Shown in pieces: positions 7,062 to 15,397 of a stretch of 64,000 nucleotides of DNA. Position 1 is the stretch's first letter; each line of letters opens with the position of its first letter. Origin of the DNA: an uncultured Oscillospiraceae bacterium. GTDB lineage: Bacteria > Bacillota > Clostridia > Oscillospirales > Oscillospiraceae. The notes below the pieces were generated by a model. The model had not been told where the DNA came from, searched no databases, and worked only from the letters and a program-made list of their open reading frames with translations. Where the stretch lies: contig CALWWW010000008.1 in NCBI GenBank assembly GCA_944385365.1, forward strand, positions 1 through 64,000. Direction: 5' to 3'. Made by a program: the position numbers and the translations under genes.

Positions 7062-8954
7062 TTACTGCATCAACGAGCAGATGCGGTCGGTATATTCCGT
7101 GGGGTTGTCGATGGGCAGGCCCGCCATGAGCAGAGCCTGATCGTAGAGGACCTCCACATACTTCTTGGCCTTGTCCGGGTCCTGGGCCACGGCAATCTGC
7201 AAAGTGGCAAAGACGGCGTGCTCCGGGTTCAGCTCCAGAATACGACCAGCCTTGAAGCCCATTTCCGGGTTCATCTTCTGGAAGTATTTCTCCATCTCGA
7301 AGCTCATGCCCTCGTCGGGGACCAGGCAGACGGGATGGCTCTTGAGGGTGGCGCTGAGCCGCACGTCCTTGACGCGGTCGCCCAGGGTCTCCTTGATGAA
7401 GTCCAGGGTGGGCTTGGCAGCTTCGTTCTTCTCCTCCATGGCCTTCTTCTCCTCGTCGGAGGTCAGGCCCAGGTCGTCGGACGCAATGTTCTTGAAGTCC
7501 TTCTCAGCAAACTTCTGGAGGGTCTGGGGAATGAATTCGTCCACATCCTCTGTGAAGAACAGCACGTCGTAGCCCTTGTCCTGGAGCAGCTCCATCTGGG
7601 GCAGCTGGGACAGGCGCTGGCGGCTCTCACCGGCGGCAAAGTAGATGTGCTCCTGGCCCTCGGCCATACCGTCCACGTACTCCTGGAGGGTCACCAGCTT
7701 CTGTTCCTTGCTGGACCAGAACAGCATCAAATCCTGGAGCAGGTCCTTATGCATACCGTACTCGGATACCAGACCGTATTTCAGGTTGCGGCCAAAGGCA
7801 TTGAAGAACTTCTCGTACTTCTCCCGGTCGTTTTCCAGGAGCTTCTTCAATTCGGACTTGATCTTCTTTTCCAGATTGGAGGCAATGAGCTTCAGCTGGC
7901 GGTCATGCTGGAGCATCTCACGGGAGATATTCAGGCTCAAATCCTGGGAATCCACAATGCCCTTGACAAAGCGGAAGTGCTCCGGCAGCAGGTCCTCGCA
8001 ATTCTCCATAATCAGAACGCCGGAGGAATAGAGCTGCAAGCCCTTCTTGTACTCCTTGGTGTAGAAGTCGTAGGGGGCACGGGCGGGGATATAGAGCAAG
8101 GCCTTGTAGGTGATGTTGCCCTCGATGCTCAGATGGATGGTGGCCAGGGGGTTTTCATAGTCGAAGAACTTCTCCTGATAGAACCGGTTGTACTCCTCCT
8201 CGGTAACGTCCTTCTTGGCCCGCTGCCACAGGGGCACCATGGAGTTGAGGGTCTCGTTCTCCGTGTAGGTCTCATACTCGGGCTTGTCGCTGTCCTTGGT
8301 CTCCTCCTTGACGCGGGTCTTGGTCACGTCCATGCGGATGGGATAGCGGATATAGTCGGAGTATTTGCGGACCAGGGACCGCAGTTCGTGCTCCTGGAGG
8401 AACCGGCTGTAGTTCTCGTCCTCGGTATCGGCTTTCAGGTGCATGATGACCTGGGTACCGGCGGCGTCCTTCTCACAGGCGGTGATGGTGTAGCCGTCGG
8501 CGCCGGAGGACTGCCACATCCAGGCTTCGCCGGAACCGTACTTCTTGGAAATGACGGTAACGGCGTCGGCCACCATAAAGGCGGAGTAGAAGCCCACGCC
8601 GAACTGGCCGATGATGTCGATATCCTCCTGCTGGTCCATGTCCTTTTTGAACTGGAGGGAACCGCTCTTGGCGATGGTACCCAGATTCTCCTCCATGTCC
8701 TCCCGGCTCATGCCGATGCCGTTGTCGGACACGGTCAGCAGACGTTCTTTTTCGTCCACCGTAATGTCGATGGCGAAGTCGCTGCGGTTCAGGCCCACGT
8801 TCTGGTCCGTCAGGCTCAGATAAGCCAGCTTGTCCATGGCGTCGGAGGCGTTGGAAATGATCTCACGGAGAAAAATCTCCTGATGGGTGTAAATGGAGTT
8901 GATCATCAGATCAAGAAGCCGCTTGGATTCGGCTTTGAATTGCTGCTTTTCCAT
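7062..8954 (-). CDS. htpG: Hsp90-family chaperone HtpG
   Basis: ATP-dependent cytosolic homodimeric chaperone. 630 residues, the usual length. The GHKL ATPase domain shows SNASDAMDKL near 36-45, DNGIGM near 81-86 and GQFGVGFYS near 117-125; the middle and C-terminal dimerisation domains follow in order. Transcribed alone from a sigma-A-type promoter whose transcribed start region carries a perfect CIRCE element, so HrcA repression and heat induction are expected. In Bacillus subtilis htpG is not a CIRCE gene, so the wiring here differs from that model. It ends against the hairpin at 7026. Confidence 0.96.
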   Translation of the reverse strand: MEKQQFKAESKRLLDLMINSIYTHQEIFLREIISNASDAMDKLAYLSLTDQNVGLNRSDFAIDITVDEKERLLTVSDNGIGMSREDMEENLGTIAKSGSLQFKKDMDQQEDIDIIGQFGVGFYSAFMVADAVTVISKKYGSGEAWMWQSSGADGYTITACEKDAAGTQVIMHLKADTEDENYSRFLQEHELRSLVRKYSDYIRYPIRMDVTKTRVKEETKDSDKPEYETYTENETLNSMVPLWQRAKKDVTEEEYNRFYQEKFFDYENPLATIHLSIEGNITYKALLYIPARAPYDFYTKEYKKGLQLYSSGVLIMENCEDLLPEHFRFVKGIVDSQDLSLNISREMLQHDRQLKLIASNLEKKIKSELKKLLENDREKYEKFFNAFGRNLKYGLVSEYGMHKDLLQDLMLFWSSKEQKLVTLQEYVDGMAEGQEHIYFAAGESRQRLSQLPQMELLQDKGYDVLFFTEDVDEFIPQTLQKFAEKDFKNIASDDLGLTSDEEKKAMEEKNEAAKPTLDFIKETLGDRVKDVRLSATLKSHPVCLVPDEGMSFEMEKYFQKMNPEMGFKAGRILELNPEHAVFATLQIAVAQDPDKAKKYVEVLYDQALLMAGLPIDNPTEYTDRICSLMQ

Positions 8955-8979
8955 GATATGTCATCCTTTGTATTCAGCA

Positions 8980-9006
8980 TTAGCACTCATAGCTTTCGAG
9001 TGCTAA
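8980..9006. promoter_or_regulatory. CIRCE operator (HrcA site) upstream of htpG
   Basis: TTAGCACTC, nine bases, GAGTGCTAA: an exact match to the CIRCE consensus, including spacing. It overlaps the predicted transcription start of htpG and lies 26 bp before its start codon. Confidence 0.95.
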
Positions 9007-9010
9007 TGCT

Positions 9011-9038
9011 ATTATACCGCGCTCTGAAATTTTTTCAA
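9011..9038 (-). promoter_or_regulatory. htpG promoter
   Basis: On the minus strand TTGAAA, 16-bp spacer, TATAAT, placed so that transcription begins inside CIRCE. Confidence 0.8.
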
Positions 9039-9068
9039 GTACATTTACAAAAATTTTATATTTAGCCC

Positions 9069-9097
9069 TTAACAGACGGGGAGGACTATGATAGAAT
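9069..9097 (+). promoter_or_regulatory. ridA promoter
   Basis: TTAACA, 17-bp spacer, TAGAAT, 37 bp before the ridA start. It is divergent from the htpG promoter. Confidence 0.55.
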
Positions 9098-9133
9098 GGG
9101 ATTACCAATTCTACGAAAGGAAGGTTTTCAACC

Positions 9134-9511
9134 ATGAAAACTGTGATTTGCTCCAAGAACGCTCCCGCCGCTGTGGGTCCCTACTCCCAGGCCATCGCCG
9201 TGGGCGACACCCTGTACTGCTCCGGCCAGCTGGGTCTGGTGCCCGAGACCGGCAAGCTGGCCGAGGGCGGTCTGGCTGCCCAGGCCCGTCAGATGTTCGC
9301 CAATGTCAAGGCGGTTCTGGCCGAGAACGGCATGGACCTGAGCAACGTGGTCAAGACCACCGTGTTTATGACCGATCTGGCCGGTTTTGCGGAGCTGAAC
9401 GGCATCTACGCTGAGAACTTCACCGGCGAGCATCCCGCTCGTTCCTGCGTGCAGGTGGCTGCTCTGCCCCTGGGTGGCGTGGTGGAGATGGAAGTCATCG
9501 CCGTCAAGTAA
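9134..9511 (+). CDS. ridA: RidA-family enamine/imine deaminase
   Basis: 125 residues, the full family length. RidA hydrolyses reactive 2-aminoacrylate-type enamine/imine intermediates from PLP enzymes to the keto acid plus ammonia, as a cytosolic trimer. Seen here: N-terminal AVGPYSQAI, YCSGQLG near 32-38, and the C-terminal signature HPARSCVQV followed by EMEVIA, with the Arg near 102 that binds the substrate carboxylate. Preceded by AAAGGAAGG and its own promoter, and closed by a strong terminator, so monocistronic. PLP enzymes encoded in this window (threonine synthase, an aminotransferase) are the kind of source of such intermediates. Confidence 0.95.
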   Translation: MKTVICSKNAPAAVGPYSQAIAVGDTLYCSGQLGLVPETGKLAEGGLAAQARQMFANVKAVLAENGMDLSNVVKTTVFMTDLAGFAELNGIYAENFTGEHPARSCVQVAALPLGGVVEMEVIAVK

Positions 9512-9528
9512 TTGCATCGAACCGTTGA

Positions 9529-9566
9529 ACGGGCGTGCCGCTGCGTGCGGCACGCCCGTTTTTTTC
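9529..9566 (+). terminator. ridA intrinsic terminator
   Basis: ACGGGCGTGCCG / CGGCACGCCCGT hairpin followed by T7. Confidence 0.92.
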
Positions 9567-9625
9567 AGTATAGCGGTACCAAAAGGCACAGTATGTACAA
9601 TCCACACCAAAAATTGCCCCTGGAA

Positions 9626-9654
9626 TTGACCGCTCTTATACCATCTGCTATAAT
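9626..9654 (+). promoter_or_regulatory. Promoter for the zinc-ribbon membrane protein gene
   Basis: TTGACC, 17-bp spacer, TATAAT, 57 bp upstream of the chosen start. Confidence 0.75.
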
Positions 9655-9710
9655 AAAATAAAGTATTACAGCAGGTGGCCGAAGCAGCCGGATGGAAAGG
9701 AGTGTTCCCC

Positions 9711-10778
9711 ATGTTCTGTTATCTCTGCGGAAAAGAATTGCCCGATGGTGCCCGGTTCTGTCCTGCCTGCGGAGCAAAGGCGGCAGCGCCCACGGCAAAA
9801 CCAGCCCCGCCCCAGCCCACAGCGGAATCCATCGCTCCCCCGTCCCAGCCTTCTGCAACGCCGCCCACACCCCCTGTCCATTCTTCTCCCTTCCGTTTCT
9901 GGAAGCTGGCGGCAGGGTTGTTCTGTGTGGTAGCTCTGGTACTGGTTCTGGTGGTACGGGAGCTGGACAGCGACGACCGTCTGGCCAAGCCGGTGTCCTC
10001 CTCGCATAGCAGCGGCAGCACAGCAAAATCCGACGGCAGGTCTGATGATGATACGGCTGATGTTGAGACTGTGGCCGCAGACGGCGGCGAAGCAGGTATC
10101 ACGCTGCCGGACCCCGCCCGGTTTTACCAGCTGAACGACAACGAGGTATCCGAGGGCGAAGATTCCAAGATGTTCTATTTGCAAGGAGATGCCGCCGAGA
10201 TTCTGGGTACATATGCCGCGCTGCTGGAGGAATCGCCCTACAGCTTCCAGCCGGATGCGGAATACCCCTGGCGTCTGGACCTGTCCAATGATGATGTCTT
10301 GGGCGGATACAATCTGACGGACCCCCGGCAGGAAGGCTGCACCGTGTCTGTCGGCTGGTTCTATGACGCAAGCCTGGACTTTACGCAGGTGCAGGTGGAC
10401 TATGACGGCGGAGAGACAGCCGATTCTCTGCGCTGGGTGGACAGCGGAACAGCCTGTCCCGACGCGGTAACCGGCCTGGATTATGACAAGTCCCACACCG
10501 CTCTGCAAGCGGAAACGGAAGCGCGCAGCCAGAGCGACTCCGACAGCAGTTCGTCGGACAATTCGTCGGGCAGCGGTTCCGGCAGCACCACCAAGCACGA
10601 CTGGTCCTTTTCCAGCCAGTGCATCAGCTGCAGCGGCAGCGGGATCTGCCGCCAATGCGGCGGCACCGGGTATGTGTATAAAATTATGCCTGGTACCACC
10701 GAACGGATTCAGGTCAACTGCACCAGCTGCTACTCTCCCGGCAAGTGCCGCGACTGCGGCGGCACGGGACGACGATAA
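9711..10778 (+). CDS. Zinc-ribbon membrane protein with DnaJ-like cysteine-rich tail
   Basis: 355 residues. The ATG at 9711 is chosen over an upstream GTG because GAAAGGAG stands 7 bases before it and the zinc ribbon then begins at residue 2. Order: zinc ribbon CYLCG...FCPACG (2-22), Pro-rich linker, one membrane helix (about 62-80), an extracytoplasmic-looking acidic domain (about 110-265), a Ser/Gly linker, then CISCSGSGICRQCGGTG and CTSCYSPGKCRDCGGTG (about 303-353), which match the CxxCxGxG repeats of DnaJ zinc domains. No J domain is present. The combination suggests a membrane sensor or scaffold with metal-binding modules at both ends; the function is unknown. Monocistronic, with its own promoter and terminator. 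Confidence 0.8.
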   Translation: MFCYLCGKELPDGARFCPACGAKAAAPTAKPAPPQPTAESIAPPSQPSATPPTPPVHSSPFRFWKLAAGLFCVVALVLVLVVRELDSDDRLAKPVSSSHSSGSTAKSDGRSDDDTADVETVAADGGEAGITLPDPARFYQLNDNEVSEGEDSKMFYLQGDAAEILGTYAALLEESPYSFQPDAEYPWRLDLSNDDVLGGYNLTDPRQEGCTVSVGWFYDASLDFTQVQVDYDGGETADSLRWVDSGTACPDAVTGLDYDKSHTALQAETEARSQSDSDSSSSDNSSGSGSGSTTKHDWSFSSQCISCSGSGICRQCGGTGYVYKIMPGTTERIQVNCTSCYSPGKCRDCGGTGRR

Positions 10779-10785
10779 GCCTGAA

Positions 10786-10827
10786 GCCGCCGGTGCCGCC
10801 CCATTGTGGGCGGCACCGGCGGCCTTC
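10786..10827 (+). terminator. Terminator of the zinc-ribbon protein gene
   Basis: Long perfect stem, GCCGCCGGTGCCGCC and its complement around CCATTGTG, followed by CTTCTTA. The T-run is weak but the position just after the stop fits. Confidence 0.7.
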
Positions 10828-10841
10828 TTATGTGCAAAATA

Positions 10842-10871
10842 CAAAAACCGGGCTGCCGCAGCAGCCCGGCT
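10842..10871 (-). terminator. Terminator of ispH-rpsA
   Basis: On the minus strand GCCGGGCTGC / GCAGCCCGG hairpin followed by TTTTTGT, 33 bp after the stop codon. Confidence 0.9.
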
Positions 10872-10903
10872 TTCATTACGCTCACAGAATGCAGGCGCGG
10901 AGA

Positions 10904-12859
10904 TTACTCCTCGTCGCTGTACTCCTCGCCGTCGCCCTCCACCAGCAGGGCGCGGATGGACAGGGAGATACGCTTGTTCTCCTCGTCGATGTCGATGATC
11001 TTGGCCTCGACCTCCTGGCCCTCGGACAGCACATCCTCGGGCTTGCCGATGCGGCGATCAGCAATCTGGGAGATGTGGATCAGGCCGTCCACGCCGGGGA
11101 TGATCTCAGCGAAAGCGCCGAAGGTCATCAGCTTGACAACCTTGACAGTGGCCACGTCGCCCACCTGGAACTGGTTCAGGAACAGGTTCCAGGGGTTGGT
11201 CTCAGCGGTCTTGTAGCCCAGAGAAATCTTCTTCTTCTCGGGATCAAAGCCGATGACATAGACGTCGATCTCGTCGCCCACCTTGACAACCTCGGCGGGG
11301 TTCTTGATGCGGCTCCAGCTCAGCTCGGAAACGTGCACCATGCCGTCCACGCCGCCGATGTCGACGAAGGCGCCGTAGGAAGTGAGGCTCTTGACAACGC
11401 CATGGTACTGCTTGTTGACCTCGATCTCGTTCCAGATCTGCTCGGCGGCAGCCTTGCGGGCCTCAGCGGTGACGGCACGGATGGAGCCGACCACTCTGCG
11501 GCGGGCGCGGTTGACCTCGGTGATCTTCATGCTGACAGTCTGACGGATCAGCTGGCCCAGATCGCCGCCCTTGGGAATGCCGGTCTGGGAAGCGGGAATG
11601 AACACGCGGACGCCCTTGACATTGGCAACCAGGCCGCCCTTGTTCTCCTCGGTGATGACGCCCTCGACGACAGTCTTCTCCTCGCAGGCAGTCTCGATCT
11701 CGTCCCAGCTCTTGACGGTGTCCAGACGCTTCTTGGACAGCATCACGGTGCCCTCCATGTCGTTGACACGGACCACATAGACCTCGATCTCATCGCCCAC
11801 ATTGAACAGGTCCTCGGCCTTGGCAGCGGGGTCGCTGCTAATCTCGCTGTAGGGGATGTAGCCGGCGTGCTTGGTGCCCAGGTCCACATACACTTCGGTG
11901 GGGGTGATGGACGTGACGATGCCGGTCACCTTGTCTCCTGTATTTAAAGTCTTGATGGACTGCTCGAGAAGCTCGGCAAAGTTCTCCTCCATAGCAGCAT
12001 TTTCAACACGAATTTCGTCGCTCATTTGGTTGTTGACCTCCTTTATTATCCACGCCGGCGTTGACGCCCCGGCAGTGATACCAACGGATTGCACATTAGA
12101 GAAAAGCGTAGTGTCCAATTCATCGGCACTGTCCACCAGGGAAACCAGCTTGCAGTGTTCTCTGCAAATCATCGCAAGGCGCTTCGTATTGGAGCTCATT
12201 GCATCACCGACTATGACCATTCCATCGCATAGCCCGGCTAGGGCTATGGCTTCTTTCTGCCGTTTTTCCGTCGCTCCACATATTGTATCAAATATTTCGG
12301 CATTTGTATACACTTTTTTTATAATTTCACAACAACTTTTCCATAGGGCCTCGGTACTGGTGGTCTGAGACACCATGGTGACGGCCAATTCCGCCCGCCG
12401 GGGGTCCTCATCCAGCCATGCCTGCAGCTCCCCGGCGTTTTCAAACACCGCCGGGTGGTCGCACCATCCGGCGATGGCCACGATTTCCGGATGGGTCCGG
12501 GTGCCGATGATGATGACCTGACGGCCCCGCTCCGTGGCCTTGCGGACAATTTCATGGATGCGCTTGACAAAGGGACAGGTGGCGTCCAGAATGGTGAGAT
12601 TTCTGGCTTCCAGTTCCTCATAGACGGCCCGGCTGACACCGTGGCTGCGGATGATGACGGCGCAGCCGTCCTCGATCTCCGAAACCTCGTCCACCTGCCG
12701 CACGCCCATTTCCGCGAAGCGCTGCACCACATGGCGGTTGTGGATGATGGGGCCCAGGGTCACGGCCCGCAGACCGTCTTTTGCTGCCTGCTCCACCATG
12801 GACACAGCCCGGTCCACACCGAAGCAGAACCCCGCCGTCTTGGCAAGATAGACCTTCAT
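10904..12859 (-). CDS. ispH-rpsA: Fusion of IspH (HMBPP reductase) and ribosomal protein S1
   Basis: 651 residues in one frame. Residues 1-278 are IspH, the [4Fe-4S] enzyme that makes IPP and DMAPP in the last step of the MEP pathway: cluster cysteines in GFCFGVD (C12), DATCPF and ICGATEKR, the HNRHV and RSHGV histidines, GTRTHPE, and GASTPAW. Residues 279-651 hold four S1 RNA-binding repeats (GYIPYSEIS, VFIPASQTG, GMVHVSELSW, GLIHISQIAD mark them), then an acidic tail EGDGEEYSDEE. The fusion is known in Clostridia. An in-frame ATG at the junction (12025) has its own strong ribosome site, so free S1 of 373 residues may also be made. The start overlaps the plsC stop by four bases (ATGA). Confidence 0.95.
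   Translation of the reverse strand: MKVYLAKTAGFCFGVDRAVSMVEQAAKDGLRAVTLGPIIHNRHVVQRFAEMGVRQVDEVSEIEDGCAVIIRSHGVSRAVYEELEARNLTILDATCPFVKRIHEIVRKATERGRQVIIIGTRTHPEIVAIAGWCDHPAVFENAGELQAWLDEDPRRAELAVTMVSQTTSTEALWKSCCEIIKKVYTNAEIFDTICGATEKRQKEAIALAGLCDGMVIVGDAMSSNTKRLAMICREHCKLVSLVDSADELDTTLFSNVQSVGITAGASTPAWIIKEVNNQMSDEIRVENAAMEENFAELLEQSIKTLNTGDKVTGIVTSITPTEVYVDLGTKHAGYIPYSEISSDPAAKAEDLFNVGDEIEVYVVRVNDMEGTVMLSKKRLDTVKSWDEIETACEEKTVVEGVITEENKGGLVANVKGVRVFIPASQTGIPKGGDLGQLIRQTVSMKITEVNRARRRVVGSIRAVTAEARKAAAEQIWNEIEVNKQYHGVVKSLTSYGAFVDIGGVDGMVHVSELSWSRIKNPAEVVKVGDEIDVYVIGFDPEKKKISLGYKTAETNPWNLFLNQFQVGDVATVKVVKLMTFGAFAEIIPGVDGLIHISQIADRRIGKPEDVLSEGQEVEAKIIDIDEENKRISLSIRALLVEGDGEEYSDEE
12035..12044 (-). 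promoter_or_regulatory. Internal Shine-Dalgarno for free S1 inside ispH-rpsA
   Basis: AAAGGAGGTC on the minus strand, 9 bases before the in-frame ATG at 12025-12023 (protein MSDEIRVE). The purine-rich run falls exactly at the IspH/S1 domain boundary and encodes the KEV of the IspH C-terminus. Confidence 0.65.
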
Positions 12860-13458
12860 CCGACACCCTCCCCCAGCTTGTAAATAATGTCCATCATCCG
12901 GTCGGTTTCGCTGCGCAGCTCCTCCGCTGTGGCCTTGCCCGTGGCGGTGACCACCTTAAAGGGTTCGCCGATGACCATGGCCATGGGGCTGAATGGAAAC
13001 CGCTTCCGCTTGATATACACCGGCAGGATGGGGCAGTTTACCCGGTTGGCCAGCATGACCGCGCCGGTCTTGCCCTCCAGGGGGCCGTCCTTGGCACGGG
13101 TACCCTCAGGATAGAGCAGCAGCTTTTTTCCCTCTTTCAGGGTTTTCAGCGCTTCCTTGATGGCATTGATATCGCCCTCGCCCCGCTTGACGCCGATGAT
13201 GCCCGCCCAGTGGAGCAGCTTTCCCAGCAGGGGCGCTTCCAACAGGGATTCTTTGGCCATAATGCGGAAAAAGGGGCCCTGTTTCAGGCCGAAAATGGCC
13301 CACAGGGGGTCCGCCATGCCGATGTGGTTGCTGCAAATGACGCAGGCCCCCTCGGGGATATGCTCCCGGCCCGTGACCCGGAACACCGGATGGTAGAAAA
13401 ACATGCCGAAGCGGGCCAGCCGCTCCAGAATGCGATATACGACTGCATTTGCTTTCAT
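12856..13458 (-). CDS. plsC: 1-acyl-sn-glycerol-3-phosphate acyltransferase
   Basis: Acylates lysophosphatidic acid to phosphatidic acid at the inner face of the membrane. 200 residues with the catalytic NHIGMADP block (H45 to D50, the Hx4D motif) and the acceptor-binding PEGTR at 118-122; FFRIMAKESL near 63-72 fits motif II. A short hydrophobic stretch lies near the N-terminus. The gene overlaps cmk upstream and ispH-rpsA downstream by four bases each, so it is the middle of a tightly coupled operon. The cmk-plsC-ispH order is common in Clostridia. Confidence 0.93.
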   Translation of the reverse strand: MKANAVVYRILERLARFGMFFYHPVFRVTGREHIPEGACVICSNHIGMADPLWAIFGLKQGPFFRIMAKESLLEAPLLGKLLHWAGIIGVKRGEGDINAIKEALKTLKEGKKLLLYPEGTRAKDGPLEGKTGAVMLANRVNCPILPVYIKRKRFPFSPMAMVIGEPFKVVTATGKATAEELRSETDRMMDIIYKLGEGVG

Positions 13459-14144
13459 CGCTGCCCCAGCTTCTCCTTTATGATGGACTCCATGGCCGCC
13501 GCCGCCTGTTCAATGTCCAGGTCGGTGGTGTCCAGATGAACGGCGTCCTTGGCGGGACGCAGAGGCGCAATTTTCCGGTTCTTGTCCTGCTCGTCCCGGG
13601 CAATCAGGTCCTGGAGCACCTTCTCGTACTTGACCTTCTCCCCCTTGGCCGTCAGCTCGTCAAAGCGGCGGCGGGCGCGGACCTCCGGGTCCGCCGTCAG
13701 GAAGATTTTCACGTCTGCCCCCGGCAGTACCACGGTGCCGATGTCCCGGCCGTCCATAACCACATTGTGGGTCCGGGCCAGCTGGCGCTGCATGTCCAGA
13801 AGATAGTCCCTGACCACCTTCTGGGCGGAAATCACCGACGCGATTTTGGACATTTCCGGCGTGCGGATTTCCTCGGTGACGTCCCGGCCATTGAGAATCA
13901 TATGCTGGAGGCCGTCGGCGTCGTACTCGATGGCAATATTCACATCGCCAATGAGACGGGTGATGCCGTCGGTGTCCTTGGGGCCGATGCCGTAGAAGTC
14001 CATATGGTAGCCCACAGTCCGGTAGATGGCCCCGGTATCCACATAGACAAAGCCCAAATCCTTGGCCACTCTCCGGGCCATGGTGCTTTTGCCGCTGCCG
14101 GCGGGGCCGTCGATGGCAATGGCGTAGTTGCGTTTCGTTGTCAT
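13455..14144 (-). CDS. cmk: Cytidylate kinase
   Basis: Phosphorylates CMP/dCMP with ATP for pyrimidine nucleotide recycling. 229 residues from the ATG preceded by GGAGGAGA; the longer upstream reading is the shadow of the preceding gene. P-loop GPAGSGKST at 13-21, VDTGAIYR near 36-43, and the Asp-Gly-Arg-Asp-Ile-Gly block (DGRDIGT) near 127-133. Overlaps its upstream neighbour by four bases and plsC downstream by four. Confidence 0.95.
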   Translation of the reverse strand: MTTKRNYAIAIDGPAGSGKSTMARRVAKDLGFVYVDTGAIYRTVGYHMDFYGIGPKDTDGITRLIGDVNIAIEYDADGLQHMILNGRDVTEEIRTPEMSKIASVISAQKVVRDYLLDMQRQLARTHNVVMDGRDIGTVVLPGADVKIFLTADPEVRARRRFDELTAKGEKVKYEKVLQDLIARDEQDKNRKIAPLRPAKDAVHLDTTDLDIEQAAAAMESIIKEKLGQR

Positions 14145-15397
14145 GTCTTCTCCTCCTTGCTGGTCCCGGCGGCGGCCCGTCCCGCGGCCCGGCCGGTGGC
14201 CCAGGCAATCTGTAAATTGAAGCCGCCGGTATAGGCGTCCACGTCCAGCAGTTCCCCGGCCAGATACAGGCCGGAACACTTCTTCGATGCCATGGTCTTG
14301 GGGTCCACCTCCGACACCTTGACGCCGCCGGCGGTGACAATGGCCTCTTTGACGGGTCGGGCCCCGGTGACCGTAAGGGTAAACCGTTTCATGGTTTCCA
14401 GCAGCGCCCGCCGCTGCTGCTTGGTGACGGAATGGACCTTTTCCGCCGGGTGGATGCCCGTCCGGGCCACCACCACGGGAATCATGCTGCTGGGCAGCAA
14501 ATCCCCCAGGGCGTTTTCAAAATCCCGGTTCTGGTACTTTTCAAAATCCCGCAGAATGCGTTCATCCAGCTTTTTCTCGTCCAGCGCCGGTTTCAAATCG
14601 ATTTCTATGGTATAGGAGTCCTTTTCCTTTCGGTGTGCGCTGGCCGACAGAATCGTGGGGCCGGAAACGCCGAAATGGGTAAACAGCAGCTCTCCGAAGT
14701 CCTCAAAGGCCACCTTTCCCTTCTGATTTTTCATGTGGACGGCCACATTGCGCAAACTCAATCCCATCATGGCCCGGCACTCGTCGGCCTCGGCCACCTC
14801 CAGGGGCACCAGGGAGCCGCGGGGCTCCACAATGGTATGGCCCACGGCGGCGGCCATATCGTAACCGTCGCCGGTGGAGCCGGTCAGCGGATAGGAACAG
14901 CCGCCGGTACAGAGAATCACCCGTCCGGCCTGATACGTTCCCTGGTCGGTGACCACACCGGTCACCGCACCGTCGACCGTTTGCAGGGATTGGACGTGAG
15001 CCGTCACCACCCGGACGCCGGTACGCTTCAAATATGTCCGCAAAGCGTCAATGACCGACGCGGCCTTGTCGCTTTCGGGAAACACCCGGTTGCCCCGCTC
15101 CACCTTGAGACGGCACCCCAGTCCTTCAAAAAAGGCCATGACCTCCTCCGGCGGGAAGGCTTCCATGGCGCTGTAGAGAAAACGGCTGTTGCGGGGGACG
15201 TTCTGCAAAACCTCCTGGGGGGTGCAGCAGTTGGTGACGTTGCAGCGGCCCTTGCCGGTGATGTACAGTTTTTTGCCCAGGCGGTCGTTGTGCTCCAGAA
15301 GCACTACCCGGGCCCCCAGTTCCGCCGCCGTACCGGCGGCCATCATTCCGGCGGCCCCGGCGCCCACCACCAGGACGTCAGTTTTCCATTCGTTCAT
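14141..15397 (-). CDS. HI0933/BaiN-family FAD-dependent oxidoreductase
   Basis: 418 residues starting at MNEWKT, directly in front of the dinucleotide-binding fold VVGAGAAGMMAA (about 8-19). Further family marks are GRCNVTN near 49-55, the CTGGCSYPLTGSTGDGY block, and the C-terminal SKKCSGLYLAGELLDVDAYTG-type FAD-binding region (about 368-388). Relatives (YhiN, BaiN) are cytosolic flavoproteins; BaiN was linked to bile-acid dehydroxylation in Clostridium scindens, but most family members have no proven substrate and nothing else here points to bile acids. The start codon lies 20 bp inside the end of the upstream regulator gene. The start is not backed by a strong ribosome site. Confidence 0.88.
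   Translation of the reverse strand: MNEWKTDVLVVGAGAAGMMAAGTAAELGARVVLLEHNDRLGKKLYITGKGRCNVTNCCTPQEVLQNVPRNSRFLYSAMEAFPPEEVMAFFEGLGCRLKVERGNRVFPESDKAASVIDALRTYLKRTGVRVVTAHVQSLQTVDGAVTGVVTDQGTYQAGRVILCTGGCSYPLTGSTGDGYDMAAAVGHTIVEPRGSLVPLEVAEADECRAMMGLSLRNVAVHMKNQKGKVAFEDFGELLFTHFGVSGPTILSASAHRKEKDSYTIEIDLKPALDEKKLDERILRDFEKYQNRDFENALGDLLPSSMIPVVVARTGIHPAEKVHSVTKQQRRALLETMKRFTLTVTGARPVKEAIVTAGGVKVSEVDPKTMASKKCSGLYLAGELLDVDAYTGGFNLQIAWATGRAAGRAAAGTSKEEKT

Noticed and set aside
14141-15397. Bile-acid (bai) gene
   Set aside because: The HI0933 family is broad and no other bai gene is present; the similarity alone does not support the role.
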